NCBI GenBank assembly: GCA_900768875.1
Contig: CAAGEP010000004.1
Span: 109,163 to 173,162 of the forward strand
From: Alphaproteobacteria bacterium
GTDB taxonomy: Bacteria > Pseudomonadota > Alphaproteobacteria > CAAGCB01 > CAG-977
DNA: 64,000 nt
Direction of reading: 5' to 3'
Shown here: piece by piece, positions 1 through 6,987 of the stretch
Layout: each line of letters begins with the position of its first letter
Position numbering within the stretch: the stretch's first letter is position 1
Position numbers and translations under genes: made by a program
The notes under the pieces: model-generated
What the model saw: the letters and a program-made list of their open reading frames with translations, nothing else
Databases searched by the model: none
Told to the model about the DNA's origin: nothing

Positions 1-619
1 CGGCAGGAATGTTTTTGACTTTGAAAATCAGCGACGTTATCGGGTGCTTTGTGTCGGGTTTGCGCGGCGCGCGTTCCAAAATCCAAAACCGCGTCATGTT
101 CAAATCGAAATCCTGCATGTCGGAACGCAAAATCTTCAGCCCGTACAGTTCGGCGGCGGCGGCGGACGCCAAAGCGGCGACGGATTTGTCCCCTTTTTCG
201 GCGACCGTTTTAGCGGCTTCGGCGGTATTGGCGGCGGATTGGGAAACAAAGCCGTTTTCCGTCAAATTCGCCTGACATTGCGCCAACGCCTGCGGATGCG
301 ACAAAACGGTTTTCACATCGGACAATTCCGCGTCTTTCGTCCCCAGCAAACAGTGGCGCACGGGAATGAATTTTTCGCCCGTAACGAACAGATTCGCCTG
401 CGGCAAAAGCCTGTGCATATCGGCAACCCTGCCCGCCGACGAATTTTCGACGGGAACGACGGCGGCGTCCGAATCGCCCCGCGCGACGGCATCCAAAGCC
501 TGCTTGAACGTCGGGTGAAAAACAATCTCCGCGTCCGTAAAAACCGCTTTGGCGGCAAGGTGCGAAAACGCCCCAGCACACCCTTGACAGGCTATTGATT
601 TTACTGTGTTTTCCAGCAT
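1..619 (-). CDS. pheA: Prephenate dehydratase, truncated by the left window edge
   Basis: The gene reads leftward from ATG at 619 and runs off the window, leaving about 206 residues. Prephenate dehydratase converts prephenate to phenylpyruvate in phenylalanine synthesis. Visible landmarks are 'QGCAGAFSHLA' near the N-terminus, 'VPVENSSAGRVAD', 'SHPQALAQC', and 'NMTRFWIL', which holds the essential Thr-Arg-Phe triad. 'TSLIFKVKNIPA' then opens the C-terminal ACT domain that normally binds phenylalanine for feedback inhibition. The rest of that domain is missing only because the window ends. It is the stand-alone type, with no fused chorismate mutase. The HNH operon starts on the other strand 113 bp away. 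Confidence 0.9.
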   Translation of the reverse strand, partial: MLENTVKSIACQGCAGAFSHLAAKAVFTDAEIVFHPTFKQALDAVARGDSDAAVVPVENSSAGRVADMHRLLPQANLFVTGEKFIPVRHCLLGTKDAELSDVKTVLSHPQALAQCQANLTENGFVSQSAANTAEAAKTVAEKGDKSVAALASAAAAELYGLKILRSDMQDFDLNMTRFWILERAPRKPDTKHPITSLIFKVKNIPA

Positions 620-673
620 TTTTATCCTAAAAAGTCGAAATTCTTGCCAAAAAATAATTTTTTGTCAAAAAGC

Positions 674-701
674 TTGCGCTTTCCGTTCGGTGTGTTATAC
701 T
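674..701 (+). promoter_or_regulatory. Probable sigma-70 promoter of the HNH gene trio
   Basis: TTGCGC (674-679) and TATACT (696-701) are separated by 16 bp and lie 31 bp before the first ATG at 733. The match is good, but no transcription data support it. Confidence 0.6.
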
Positions 702-732
702 TTCTTTTAACAAAGACATCGGGGATATTCAA

Positions 733-1398
733 ATGGAAAACCTGAAAACATACAAATACGTTCACGAAAAGCGCGACCGCCGCGAACGGCGCGCCGCTTC
801 GGAACGCAAGCCTTTGAACGCCCCCGCGCCGAAGACTTTTCTGGGAATGCCGTGCAAAACGGTCAAGTTTACGGTTCCGACCAAAAAACGGCAGGAAGCC
901 GTGCGTTACGAATTTGCGACCAAAGCGCGCGCCGCGTTTTTGAAACATCTGGCGAAAACGCAGTTTGACCGGCTACGCGCCGCGGGCATTACGCGCAAAG
1001 ACATCAAATTGATGGAAAAGGGCAAAACCCCGAACGGCTGGAACACGCACCACAAATTATCGGTGTACGGCGGCGGCACGAACGATTTTTCGAATCTGCT
1101 GCTGATAAAGCGCGCGCCGTATCACGACATGATTCACTATCATCTGATTAACCCGCAGGTGCAGGGCATGAAGCGCGGCGAATCGCGCAAAGTGGTCATT
1201 CCGAATCCGTCCGAATCGATTTATGTGCCGCCTCAGCAGTTCAAGCATTTGGAACGCGACGCCAAGCGCGGCGGAAAATCCTACGGCGCGAAAGGACAAT
1301 CCTATCAAGACAAAAAGCAGGATTCGCCGTTTATGCAGGATGTCAAAGCCGCCGATGCCTATATTAAATCTTTTTTAAGCAAAAACGGGGGACGTTAA
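733..1398 (+). CDS. HNH-fold nuclease-like protein, paralogue 1 of 3
   Basis: A 221-residue basic protein without signal peptide or membrane segment. The core 'GWNTHHKLSVYGGGTNDFSN' followed by 'PYHDMIHYHL' gives H106-H107, N121, H131 and H135. This is the His-His, Asn, His-x3-His layout of HNH (treble-clef) nucleases. The N-terminus 'YKYVHEKRDRRERR' is strongly charged, and a conserved tail motif 'IYVPPQQF' follows the core. It has a C-terminal extension of about 40 residues that its two neighbours lack. It is first in a tightly packed set of three paralogues (1 bp to the next gene). DNA or RNA cleavage is inferred from the motif only. No immunity gene is recognisable, so a toxin, effector or DNA-processing role stays open. 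Confidence 0.7.
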   Translation: MENLKTYKYVHEKRDRRERRAASERKPLNAPAPKTFLGMPCKTVKFTVPTKKRQEAVRYEFATKARAAFLKHLAKTQFDRLRAAGITRKDIKLMEKGKTPNGWNTHHKLSVYGGGTNDFSNLLLIKRAPYHDMIHYHLINPQVQGMKRGESRKVVIPNPSESIYVPPQQFKHLERDAKRGGKSYGAKGQSYQDKKQDSPFMQDVKAADAYIKSFLSKNGGR

Positions 1399-1399
1399 G

Positions 1400-1960
1400 A
1401 TGACAGCCCTTGTTCAGCATACTTTGACCAAAGCCGAACGCGAAGCCCGCCGCGCCGAACGTGCTGCGCAAAAGGAACGCGAACGCCAAGCGCAGGAAGC
1501 CGCCTTGCCCGATTCGGTGCATGGCGTTCCTTTGACGGAAATGGTTTACACGGCAGCATCGAAAAAGGAACTCAAGGCGAAACGCCGCGAATTCACGCCA
1601 ATGCGTTCGGCGTTTTTGCGCGATTTGGCAGAAAAATCAGCCCCCTTGCTGCGCCGCGCGGGGCTGAGCAATTCGCAAATCGCTTTAATGAGCAAAGGCA
1701 AATCCCCCGCGGGGTGGAACGTTCATCACAAGCACCCCTTGGGCGGCGGCGGAAAGAATGAATTTGCGAACTTCATTTTTATTCAAAACGACCCGTATCA
1801 CACCGATTTTCACAAAGTTTCCGATGTGCAGATTCGCGCGCTGAAAGACGGCGAAACCCGCACAATCAGAATTCCCGTGCCGCAGGGCAGCGTTTTCGTC
1901 CCGCCCGAACGGCAAATTCAAAACGCGCTGTTGGCAAAACACGCGGTTCAGAGCAGATAA
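1400..1960 (+). CDS. HNH-fold nuclease-like protein, paralogue 2 of 3
   Basis: A 186-residue paralogue of both neighbours. Its core 'GWNVHHKHPLGGGGKNEFAN' then 'DPYHTDFHKV' places H109-H110, N124, H134 and H138 at the spacing seen in paralogue 1. The block before the core ('REFTPMRSAFLRDLAEKS') and the tail ('SVFVPPERQ') are also shared. The N-terminal 40 residues are an Ala/Arg/Glu-rich charged helix rather than the 'YKYxHEK' start of the other two. The ATG follows the previous stop by one base, with a GGGGGA ribosome site inside the preceding gene, so translation is probably coupled. Function is unknown beyond the HNH-type fold. Confidence 0.7.
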   Translation: MTALVQHTLTKAEREARRAERAAQKERERQAQEAALPDSVHGVPLTEMVYTAASKKELKAKRREFTPMRSAFLRDLAEKSAPLLRRAGLSNSQIALMSKGKSPAGWNVHHKHPLGGGGKNEFANFIFIQNDPYHTDFHKVSDVQIRALKDGETRTIRIPVPQGSVFVPPERQIQNALLAKHAVQSR

Positions 1961-1974
1961 GAAAGGATAATCCC

Positions 1975-2535
1975 ATGGCCGAATACAAATACATTCACGA
2001 AAAGAAGAAACGCCCGCATCAAAAGGAACCCAAGTCGCAGGAACGCTTGAACGCCGAGCGCGGCAAATTCAGCTTTACGGAAATCCACGGATTTTCCCTC
2101 AAAGAAGTCGACTGGGAAGTCCCGCCGATACAGGTGCGCAAACGCAAACGCGCCCAGTTTGCAAAAATCCGCGTTGAATTCTTGAAAGAATTGGGACGCA
2201 ACCACGAAGCCGAACTGCGCGAAATGGGCATGTCCGACAAAGATATCAAACAAGTCAAAAAAGGCACGAATCCGAACGGCTACAACGTTCATCACAAACT
2301 GCCCCTTCACGGCGGCGGACAGAATGAATTTTCAAACTTTATCCTGATGCCGATTAAAGAACACGACGATTTGCACCACAAAGTCATGGATCCGCAAGTG
2401 CAGAACATGCAGACGGGTGACAGAAAAAAAGTCGTTATTCCGTGGACGGACGATATGGTTTACGTCAGCCCCGAAAAGAAAAAAGCCCGTCAAAACGCCG
2501 CCATTATTGCGAAAGTCGCGAACCGTTCACGGTAA
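1975..2535 (+). CDS. HNH-fold nuclease-like protein, paralogue 3 of 3
   Basis: A 186-residue paralogue with core 'GYNVHHKLPLHGGGQNEFSN' and 'HDDLHHKVMDP', giving H106-H107, N121, H130 and H134. The N-terminus 'YKYIHEKKKRPHQKE' mirrors paralogue 1. The conserved tail reads 'MVYVSPEKKK'. Fourteen bases separate it from the previous gene, with AAAGGA as ribosome site. A strong terminator follows at 2559, so the trio forms a self-contained transcription unit. Nearest-sounding known groups are the LHH/AHH-type HNH domains of polymorphic toxins, but here the domain is the whole protein. Assignment to a named family would need a profile search. Confidence 0.7.
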   Translation: MAEYKYIHEKKKRPHQKEPKSQERLNAERGKFSFTEIHGFSLKEVDWEVPPIQVRKRKRAQFAKIRVEFLKELGRNHEAELREMGMSDKDIKQVKKGTNPNGYNVHHKLPLHGGGQNEFSNFILMPIKEHDDLHHKVMDPQVQNMQTGDRKKVVIPWTDDMVYVSPEKKKARQNAAIIAKVANRSR

Positions 2536-2558
2536 AAGTTTCATCTGCTCTGAAAAAA

Positions 2559-2583
2559 GGGACATCGAAAGATGTCCCTTTTT
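2559..2583 (+). terminator. Intrinsic terminator of the HNH trio
   Basis: GGGACATC (2559-2566), loop GAAA, GATGTCCC (2571-2578), then five T. Perfect 8-bp stem, 23 bp after the stop codon of the third HNH gene. Confidence 0.9.
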
Positions 2584-2585
2584 GC

Positions 2586-2612
2586 TTGCCAACTTATCAA
2601 AAGTGTTATACC
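2586..2612 (+). promoter_or_regulatory. Probable promoter of structured RNA A
   Basis: TTGCCA (2586-2591) and TATACC (2607-2612) with 15 bp between them, or CTTGCC one base earlier with 16 bp. The predicted transcript start near 2619 coincides with the first hairpin of RNA A. Confidence 0.5.
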
Positions 2613-2618
2613 TTAAAT

Positions 2619-2824
2619 ACGCATTCGTGAAAAAGACGGATGCAGGGCGTAGCAACCCTTCTTGAGAATAGTCGCAAGGTGTATTGCGACTCATTAAATC
2701 ATACGCCGATATTCCGTTTACGGACGGATGTCGGCGCAATAAGGCATACGCGCGAAAACGCCGAGCCGTTTTTATTCTCATACGGTTGCTAACATCCGCC
2801 CGCCTTTTCAGGTGGGTTTTGTTT
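2619..2824 (+). ncRNA. Structured small RNA A, family not recognised; homologue of RNA B
   Basis: About 200 nt lying between its own promoter and terminator. Seen in order: an 8-bp hairpin (2621-2628/2636-2643) with loop GAAAAAG; AGGGCGTAGCAACCC (2644-2658); a closing stem TGAGAATA (2663-2670) pairing perfectly with TATTCTCA (2773-2780); inside it a 7-bp hairpin (2671-2677/2684-2690) and a hairpin CGCCGA/TCGGCG (2704-2709/2731-2736). AGCCGT (2764-2769) can pair with ACGGTT (2782-2787) across the closing stem, which would be a pseudoknot. The same blocks in the same order occur at 50909-51101. It precedes an outer-membrane gene, but its own terminator argues for a free RNA rather than a simple leader. 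Confidence 0.65.
2799..2824 (+). terminator. Intrinsic terminator of RNA A
   Basis: CCCGCC (2799-2804), loop TTTTCA, GGTGGG (2811-2816) with one G-T pair, followed by TTTTGTTT. It lies 29 bp before the start of the outer-membrane gene, so it could also act as an attenuator for that gene. Confidence 0.7.
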
Positions 2825-2852
2825 AACTGAAACAAAAAAAGGACTGTTAGTT

Positions 2853-3482
2853 ATGAAAAAACTTCTTTTAACATCTGCCGCTGTTCTGGCGGTTTTCTCT
2901 TCCGCCGCAAACGCCGCGGACATCACGCCGTACGCTTCGGTCAAAGCGGTCATGTCGTTTACGGACGGCAAGGCCACATTTACCGAAGGCGACGATGAAA
3001 AAGACAAACTGAAAAACTTCGGCGGCGATGTTGCCGTCGGCGCAAAAATGGATGCTTTCCGCGCTGAATTGGCGTACACCTATCTGGCAAAAGACGACAA
3101 AACCAGACGGGACGATTCCGAAATCAACAAATCGGAAATCTCCGGCCAGTCGTTTATGCTGAACGGCTATTATGACATTGACAATCCGACCATTTTCAAA
3201 CCCTATGTCGGCGCGGGCGTCGGCATGGCGAAAATGAAATACAAATTTAAAGACACCGATGTCGTCGATCCGACGGACACCGAAACCCACAGCTTTTCCA
3301 AAAACAAATTTGCGTACAGCTTGATGGCGGGTGTCGGCGCGGAAGTCACCAAAAACATCACAATCGATGTCGGCTACCGCTTCACGGACTACGGTTCTTA
3401 TGACAAACGCATAGAGGACGGAAAATTGAAATTTGACACGAAAGCCCACCAGATTCTGGCCGGCGTCCGTTACAGCTTCTAA
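2853..3482 (+). CDS. Outer-membrane beta-barrel protein (OMP_b-brl type)
   Basis: A 209-residue exported protein. The first 21 residues (MKKLLLTSAAVLAVFSSAANA) form a classic signal peptide ending in A-N-A. Alternating hydrophobic strands follow, including 'KPYVGAGVGMAKMKY' and 'NITIDVGYRFTDYG', and the chain ends in '...GVRYSF' with the terminal Phe used for outer-membrane assembly. Size fits a small 8-strand barrel of the Omp25/opacity-like group. Charged loops (D/E/K-rich) lie between strands. It probably has a structural or surface role. A terminator follows directly. Whether transcription starts at RNA A's promoter or at a separate one after 2824 cannot be told. Confidence 0.85.
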   Translation: MKKLLLTSAAVLAVFSSAANAADITPYASVKAVMSFTDGKATFTEGDDEKDKLKNFGGDVAVGAKMDAFRAELAYTYLAKDDKTRRDDSEINKSEISGQSFMLNGYYDIDNPTIFKPYVGAGVGMAKMKYKFKDTDVVDPTDTETHSFSKNKFAYSLMAGVGAEVTKNITIDVGYRFTDYGSYDKRIEDGKLKFDTKAHQILAGVRYSF

Positions 3483-3507
3483 AGAAAAACTCCTCTTGAA
3501 AGCGGAA

Positions 3508-3540
3508 AAGCCCGCCTCCTTGAACAGGGCGGGCTTTTTT
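3508..3540. terminator. Terminator between converging genes
   Basis: AAGCCCGCC (3508-3516), 11-nt loop, GGCGGGCTT (3528-3536) and a T run to 3540. It serves the outer-membrane gene and may work in reverse for pgsA. Confidence 0.85.
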
Positions 3541-3556
3541 ATCGCCTTAAAAAAAC

Positions 3557-4120
3557 TCAGTCCAGATGTTTCAATCCCGACCGCAGGTAATCGTATCCCG
3601 TAATCATGGTCAGCAACGCAGCAAGCCAGATCAATACTTCGCCGATTTCGCCGAAATAGCAGAACCACGGCGAATAATCCGCCACCATCAGCATCGGAAT
3701 CGCCGTCATTTGAATTCCCGTTTTCCATTTCGCCAACCGCGTTACGGGCAAACCGACCTGAATACCCGCCAAATATTCACGCAGTCCCGAAACCAACACT
3801 TCGCGGCACAAAATAATCACGGCGGGAAAAATTCCCGTGTACCCCAGCCTGTCATACGCCGCCATCATCAGCAATGTTGCCGAAACCAGCAGTTTATCCG
3901 CAATCGGATCCAGCACGCGCCCCAAGCTGGACGTGCTTTTGAACTTGCGCGCCAGATAGCCGTCGAACCAGTCCGTTACGGATGCCAAAACAAACAAGCC
4001 GCAACCGACCCACGCCCACAAAACGCCGGGAAACGAAAACGTCGCAACAACGAACGGAATGACCAAAATCCGCATAAACGTCAAATAATTGGGAATTTTT
4101 TTCTTGAACTCAGAATTCAT
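3557..4120 (-). CDS. pgsA: CDP-diacylglycerol-glycerol-3-phosphate 3-phosphatidyltransferase
   Basis: A 187-residue inner-membrane enzyme that transfers the phosphatidyl group from CDP-diacylglycerol to glycerol-3-phosphate, the committed step to phosphatidylglycerol and cardiolipin. The CDP-alcohol phosphotransferase signature DGxxAR-x8-GxxxDxxxD is complete: 'DWFDGYLARKFKS' then 'LGRVLDPIADK'. The start 'MNSEFKKKIPNYLTFMRIL' matches the usual PgsA N-terminus, and several hydrophobic helices flank the motif. A good promoter lies just upstream (4150-4178). Confidence 0.95.
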   Translation of the reverse strand: MNSEFKKKIPNYLTFMRILVIPFVVATFSFPGVLWAWVGCGLFVLASVTDWFDGYLARKFKSTSSLGRVLDPIADKLLVSATLLMMAAYDRLGYTGIFPAVIILCREVLVSGLREYLAGIQVGLPVTRLAKWKTGIQMTAIPMLMVADYSPWFCYFGEIGEVLIWLAALLTMITGYDYLRSGLKHLD

Positions 4121-4149
4121 AACCGTATGTCCGATAATTATTTTGTTTT

Positions 4150-4178
4150 ATATTAAAGCGTTAATCCTTTTGAATCAA
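4150..4178 (-). promoter_or_regulatory. Probable pgsA promoter
   Basis: On the minus strand TTGATT (4178-4173), 17 bp, TAATAT (4155-4150), ending 30 bp before the pgsA start. It overlaps the last codons of the upstream Nudix gene. Confidence 0.65.
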
Positions 4179-4579
4179 AAGTTTTTTAAGAAAATCCGCA
4201 AAACTTTCGCCAAATCCGTATCGGCAGGTGCCAAAGGCGGCGTATTGCGCCAATCCGTCCAAACGAAATTCTGTCCTTCTTTTCCCGAAACATCGCCCGT
4301 CCATTCGCGACAAACGAACAAAGGCATCGCCAAATGGAATTCGGGATAATCGTACGAAGCGAACGTGCAGGGAATCAGAGTTTTCGGATTGACGGCGATT
4401 CCCAATTCCTCCCCCAGTTCGCGCACCAAAGCTTCGCGCGGCGTTTCGCCGGATTCGATTTTTCCGCCGGGGAATTCCCAAAATCCCGCCAAATTTTTTC
4501 CCGTCGGCCGTTCCGTCAGCAAAACGCGTCCCGCTTTGTCAACCAAAGCCCCCGCAACAACCCACAACACTTTTGTCAT
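4175..4579 (-). CDS. MutT-like Nudix hydrolase
   Basis: A 134-residue Nudix pyrophosphohydrolase, probably an 8-oxo-dGTP sanitiser like MutT. The Nudix box is perfect: 'GGKIESGETPREALV' then 'RELGEELGI'. The start chosen is the ATG at 4579, which overlaps the stop of the upstream MEMO1 gene as ATGA, the usual sign of translational coupling. An in-frame ATG at 4591 is possible, and a longer open frame to 4741 is rejected because it lies wholly inside the neighbour. The substrate cannot be fixed from sequence. MutT is favoured by length and by 'GFWEFPGGKIE'. Confidence 0.85.
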   Translation of the reverse strand: MTKVLWVVAGALVDKAGRVLLTERPTGKNLAGFWEFPGGKIESGETPREALVRELGEELGIAVNPKTLIPCTFASYDYPEFHLAMPLFVCREWTGDVSGKEGQNFVWTDWRNTPPLAPADTDLAKVLRIFLKNF

Positions 4580-6081
4580 CTCGTTCTCCATACGGAAGCG
4601 GGATCTTCCAAATCTCCGCTTGAAATATCGATAACCTCGAACCTGTACACTTTCAGCGTCGGCGACCGGTAATCGGGCGGCAATCCCGCTTTGCGTTTCA
4701 AATGCGCCAAAAACTCTTTCGGTGAAGAAAACGAATCCCAAATCTGCGGCAAAAACAAAGCCGTGTTCGCCCGTTCACGCACCACCAGCCCGTCCGTTTT
4801 CGGCCTGATTTGGCTCAGCAAATCGGATTCGTCCGAAAATTTGATGCGTGTGCGTCGGGTCAGCAGGGAAATTGAAATTTCCGCATCCTGCAACTCCTCT
4901 TGCGTCAAAGGATTGAAACGAAAATCGGAAAACGCCGCCGCGTAAGCGTTTTCGGCGATATCATCGATAATCGGACGGACGGCTTCCGCCGATCCCGCAC
5001 TGCCGCGCAACGCTCCGTCATAATAAATACTGACAAACGTCGCTCCTTTCCGGCGCAAGGCTTCGGGATAGCGCGACAACCGCACGCGCAGAGGCCTGCC
5101 CCGCTCGAATCCCGACACAATCGACTGAGCCGCCACGCGCAGCAACGCGTTTTGGTTTTCTTTCAGCAGATTTTCGGTTTCCTCCTTGCTGCTTTGCGCT
5201 GCGGCATCGTTTTCGTACACGGCGAACGCGCCGTATCCTTTCGCTTCGCCGGAAAACAAGTCCGTTCCCGACTGCAAATCCAACCGGTTGATTTCACCGC
5301 CCGTTTCACGCAAATACGCTAAAAGCCCCTCAACGGGACGCGGAGCCGACAACCTGTCTTTTCCCAAAGGAACATCTTCTTTTTTTTCCAAAATCCGCGC
5401 CGTACGTTCGTCTTTTTCGGCCGTTTTGGCGGCGTTTTCCCCTTTTGCCATATCGGACGCGAACACAATCGCGGTTTCGGAACCGCCCCAAACCAAGTCG
5501 ATTACATCCGATATCTGATCGATTCCCGCATCACCTGCCAGTATCGGAACGATTTTTACGTCCGGACGAAAAACAGCGGCAATGAAAGGCAACTGAACTT
5601 CTATCGCTTCTTCGGCTTCAAAAGCGGCATCGTCATAATCAATGCCTTGAATTTGCTTCAATTTCGCAATCAAGGCGCCGTCCGTTTCAAAACGCTGTCC
5701 CGACGGCAAAGTCCAATATCGCGCGGATGACAGCATCACTCCGAAATGCTTGCCATGCTGAGGGGACGCCACAATCACCACCCTGCGAACGAAAGGCTTG
5801 ATTTTCATCAAAGCCGCATACGCCGCCGCCGCGACGCGTCCGGATTCCGAAAACAGGGAATCGTGCGGAACAATAACCGCTTTCGGGGATTTTCCCGTTC
5901 CCGTGCGGAAACGTCCGCGCGCCGCCGCCAGCAAATCATCGATTCGGCTTTTCGTTTCTTCGGCGGCGGCCGGATAATAAACCCCCGCCGCAACGGGAAA
6001 ACGCAATTTTTCCGCCGTTTCATTTTCGGCTCGAGCCGAAAAACCCGTCAAACACAATAATAAAAAAACAAAAATCCGCAT
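4576..6081 (-). CDS. Exported MEMO1-AMMECR1 fusion protein
   Basis: A 501-residue protein starting at ATG 6081 with a signal peptide (MRIFVFLLLCLTGFSARA). Roughly residues 30-270 resemble MEMO1 ('KAVIVPHDSLFSESGRVAAA', 'VVIVASPQHGKHFG'), and residues 320-490 resemble AMMECR1 ('LRGSAGSAEAVRPII', 'AAAFSDFRFNPLTQEEL'). The two are components B and A of the AmmeMemoRadiSam set, fused here. The AMMECR1 hallmark usually reads RGCIG but is RGSAG here, so the conserved Cys is lost. The radical-SAM partner is not in the window. It sits 8 bp after znuA and is coupled to the Nudix gene. Biochemical function of these domains is unsettled. Confidence 0.8.
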   Translation of the reverse strand: MRIFVFLLLCLTGFSARAENETAEKLRFPVAAGVYYPAAAEETKSRIDDLLAAARGRFRTGTGKSPKAVIVPHDSLFSESGRVAAAAYAALMKIKPFVRRVVIVASPQHGKHFGVMLSSARYWTLPSGQRFETDGALIAKLKQIQGIDYDDAAFEAEEAIEVQLPFIAAVFRPDVKIVPILAGDAGIDQISDVIDLVWGGSETAIVFASDMAKGENAAKTAEKDERTARILEKKEDVPLGKDRLSAPRPVEGLLAYLRETGGEINRLDLQSGTDLFSGEAKGYGAFAVYENDAAAQSSKEETENLLKENQNALLRVAAQSIVSGFERGRPLRVRLSRYPEALRRKGATFVSIYYDGALRGSAGSAEAVRPIIDDIAENAYAAAFSDFRFNPLTQEELQDAEISISLLTRRTRIKFSDESDLLSQIRPKTDGLVVRERANTALFLPQIWDSFSSPKEFLAHLKRKAGLPPDYRSPTLKVYRFEVIDISSGDLEDPASVWRTR

Positions 6082-6089
6082 GCCGTACC

Positions 6090-6914
6090 TTACAGTTTGG
6101 ACAAACATTCCTTGAACGACCGTATCAAATTGCCGATTAAACGGGGATAAAAGTCTTTGCCCGCCTTGATGCCCGTTCCCGCGGGATCGGCAATCCCGTC
6201 GACGACCTCCAGCCCTTCGCGCACCGTTTCCAACGGCTTGACCGGCATTTGCGGTTCGGAAAACAAGCATACTTTACCGCTTTGCCGCATTTTCCGGCGC
6301 AGTTCGATTAAATGCGCAGCTCCCGCGCCGCGGTGCGCGTCAACCCAAACCGCCCCGATGTCAGTCAGTCCGAATTCCCGTTCAAAAGCGCGGTAAGCGT
6401 CATGAAATACGACAAAAGGCTTTCCCTGTTCGGCGGCAAGCTCCCGCTGTCCGTTTAAAGTCAAATCGGTTGCCGCGCGGGCAAAGCTTTCGGCATTCGC
6501 CCGATAAACATCGGCATGTTCTTGGTCAATCCGCGCCAATTCTTCGGCTGTTTTTTCGGCGGCGCGCGCCATCGCCGACGGCGACAGCCAGAAATGCGGA
6601 TCATCGCCGTCCGACAAAAAGGAAACGCCGCGAACTCCCGCGTTTTCAATCGCTTTCGGCAAAAAGCCTTCCAACGTTCTTCCGCCGTAAAACACGGCGT
6701 CGGCGGACGATATCTTCCGCAAATCCGAAGGCTTCAAACGATATTCATGCACGGATTGGGAAGGCTGCATCAGCAGATCCGGCGCAAAGACACCGTCCGC
6801 GACAGCCGCCACAACGGAATGAAGCGGCGCAATCGATACCAGAATCGACGGCGTTTTCGCATGCGCCGGAAAAACAGCCGCAACGGCCACAATCAAAATC
6901 CAACGGAACAGCAT
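6090..6914 (-). CDS. znuA: Zinc ABC transporter periplasmic binding protein
   Basis: A 274-residue cluster A-I solute-binding protein that captures zinc (possibly manganese) in the periplasm for ZnuCB. The start is ATG 6914, giving a signal peptide 'MLFRWILIVAVAAVFPAHA'. Candidate metal ligands are the His in 'APLHSVV', 'SVHEYRLKPSD', 'DPHFWLSP' and 'VFHDAYRAFEREFG'. The long His-rich loop common in zinc-specific members is absent. It is transcribed divergently from znuCB, 73 bp away, the usual arrangement for Zur control. I see no clear Zur palindrome in the gap. Confidence 0.9.
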   Translation of the reverse strand: MLFRWILIVAVAAVFPAHAKTPSILVSIAPLHSVVAAVADGVFAPDLLMQPSQSVHEYRLKPSDLRKISSADAVFYGGRTLEGFLPKAIENAGVRGVSFLSDGDDPHFWLSPSAMARAAEKTAEELARIDQEHADVYRANAESFARAATDLTLNGQRELAAEQGKPFVVFHDAYRAFEREFGLTDIGAVWVDAHRGAGAAHLIELRRKMRQSGKVCLFSEPQMPVKPLETVREGLEVVDGIADPAGTGIKAGKDFYPRLIGNLIRSFKECLSKL

Positions 6915-6987
6915 AAAAAATTTTCCCCCTTTCCTGTCGGATTTGTAGTATAAATTTAAGGAAAAAGCAATCAAAAGGACATTTTCC

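Noticed and set aside
2764..2787. AGCCGT...ACGGTT in RNA A (and in RNA B) resembles the basal stem of group II intron domain V
   Set aside because: The middle of domain V (GNRA loop and two-base bulge) is absent, the intervening bases pair elsewhere, and no intron-encoded protein or splice context exists.
2619..2824. RNA A as a riboswitch for the outer-membrane gene
   Set aside because: A homologous RNA at 50.9 kb has no downstream gene on its strand, so a free RNA explains both copies better. Attenuation of the outer-membrane gene is not excluded.
4580..4741. N-terminal extension of the Nudix gene to 4741
   Set aside because: It lies wholly within the MEMO1-AMMECR1 gene and lacks similarity to Nudix proteins; the ATGA junction at 4579 is the better start.
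6915..6987. Zur operator in the znuA-znuC divergent gap
   Set aside because: The arrangement makes Zur control likely, but I could not find a convincing inverted repeat of the alphaproteobacterial Zur type.
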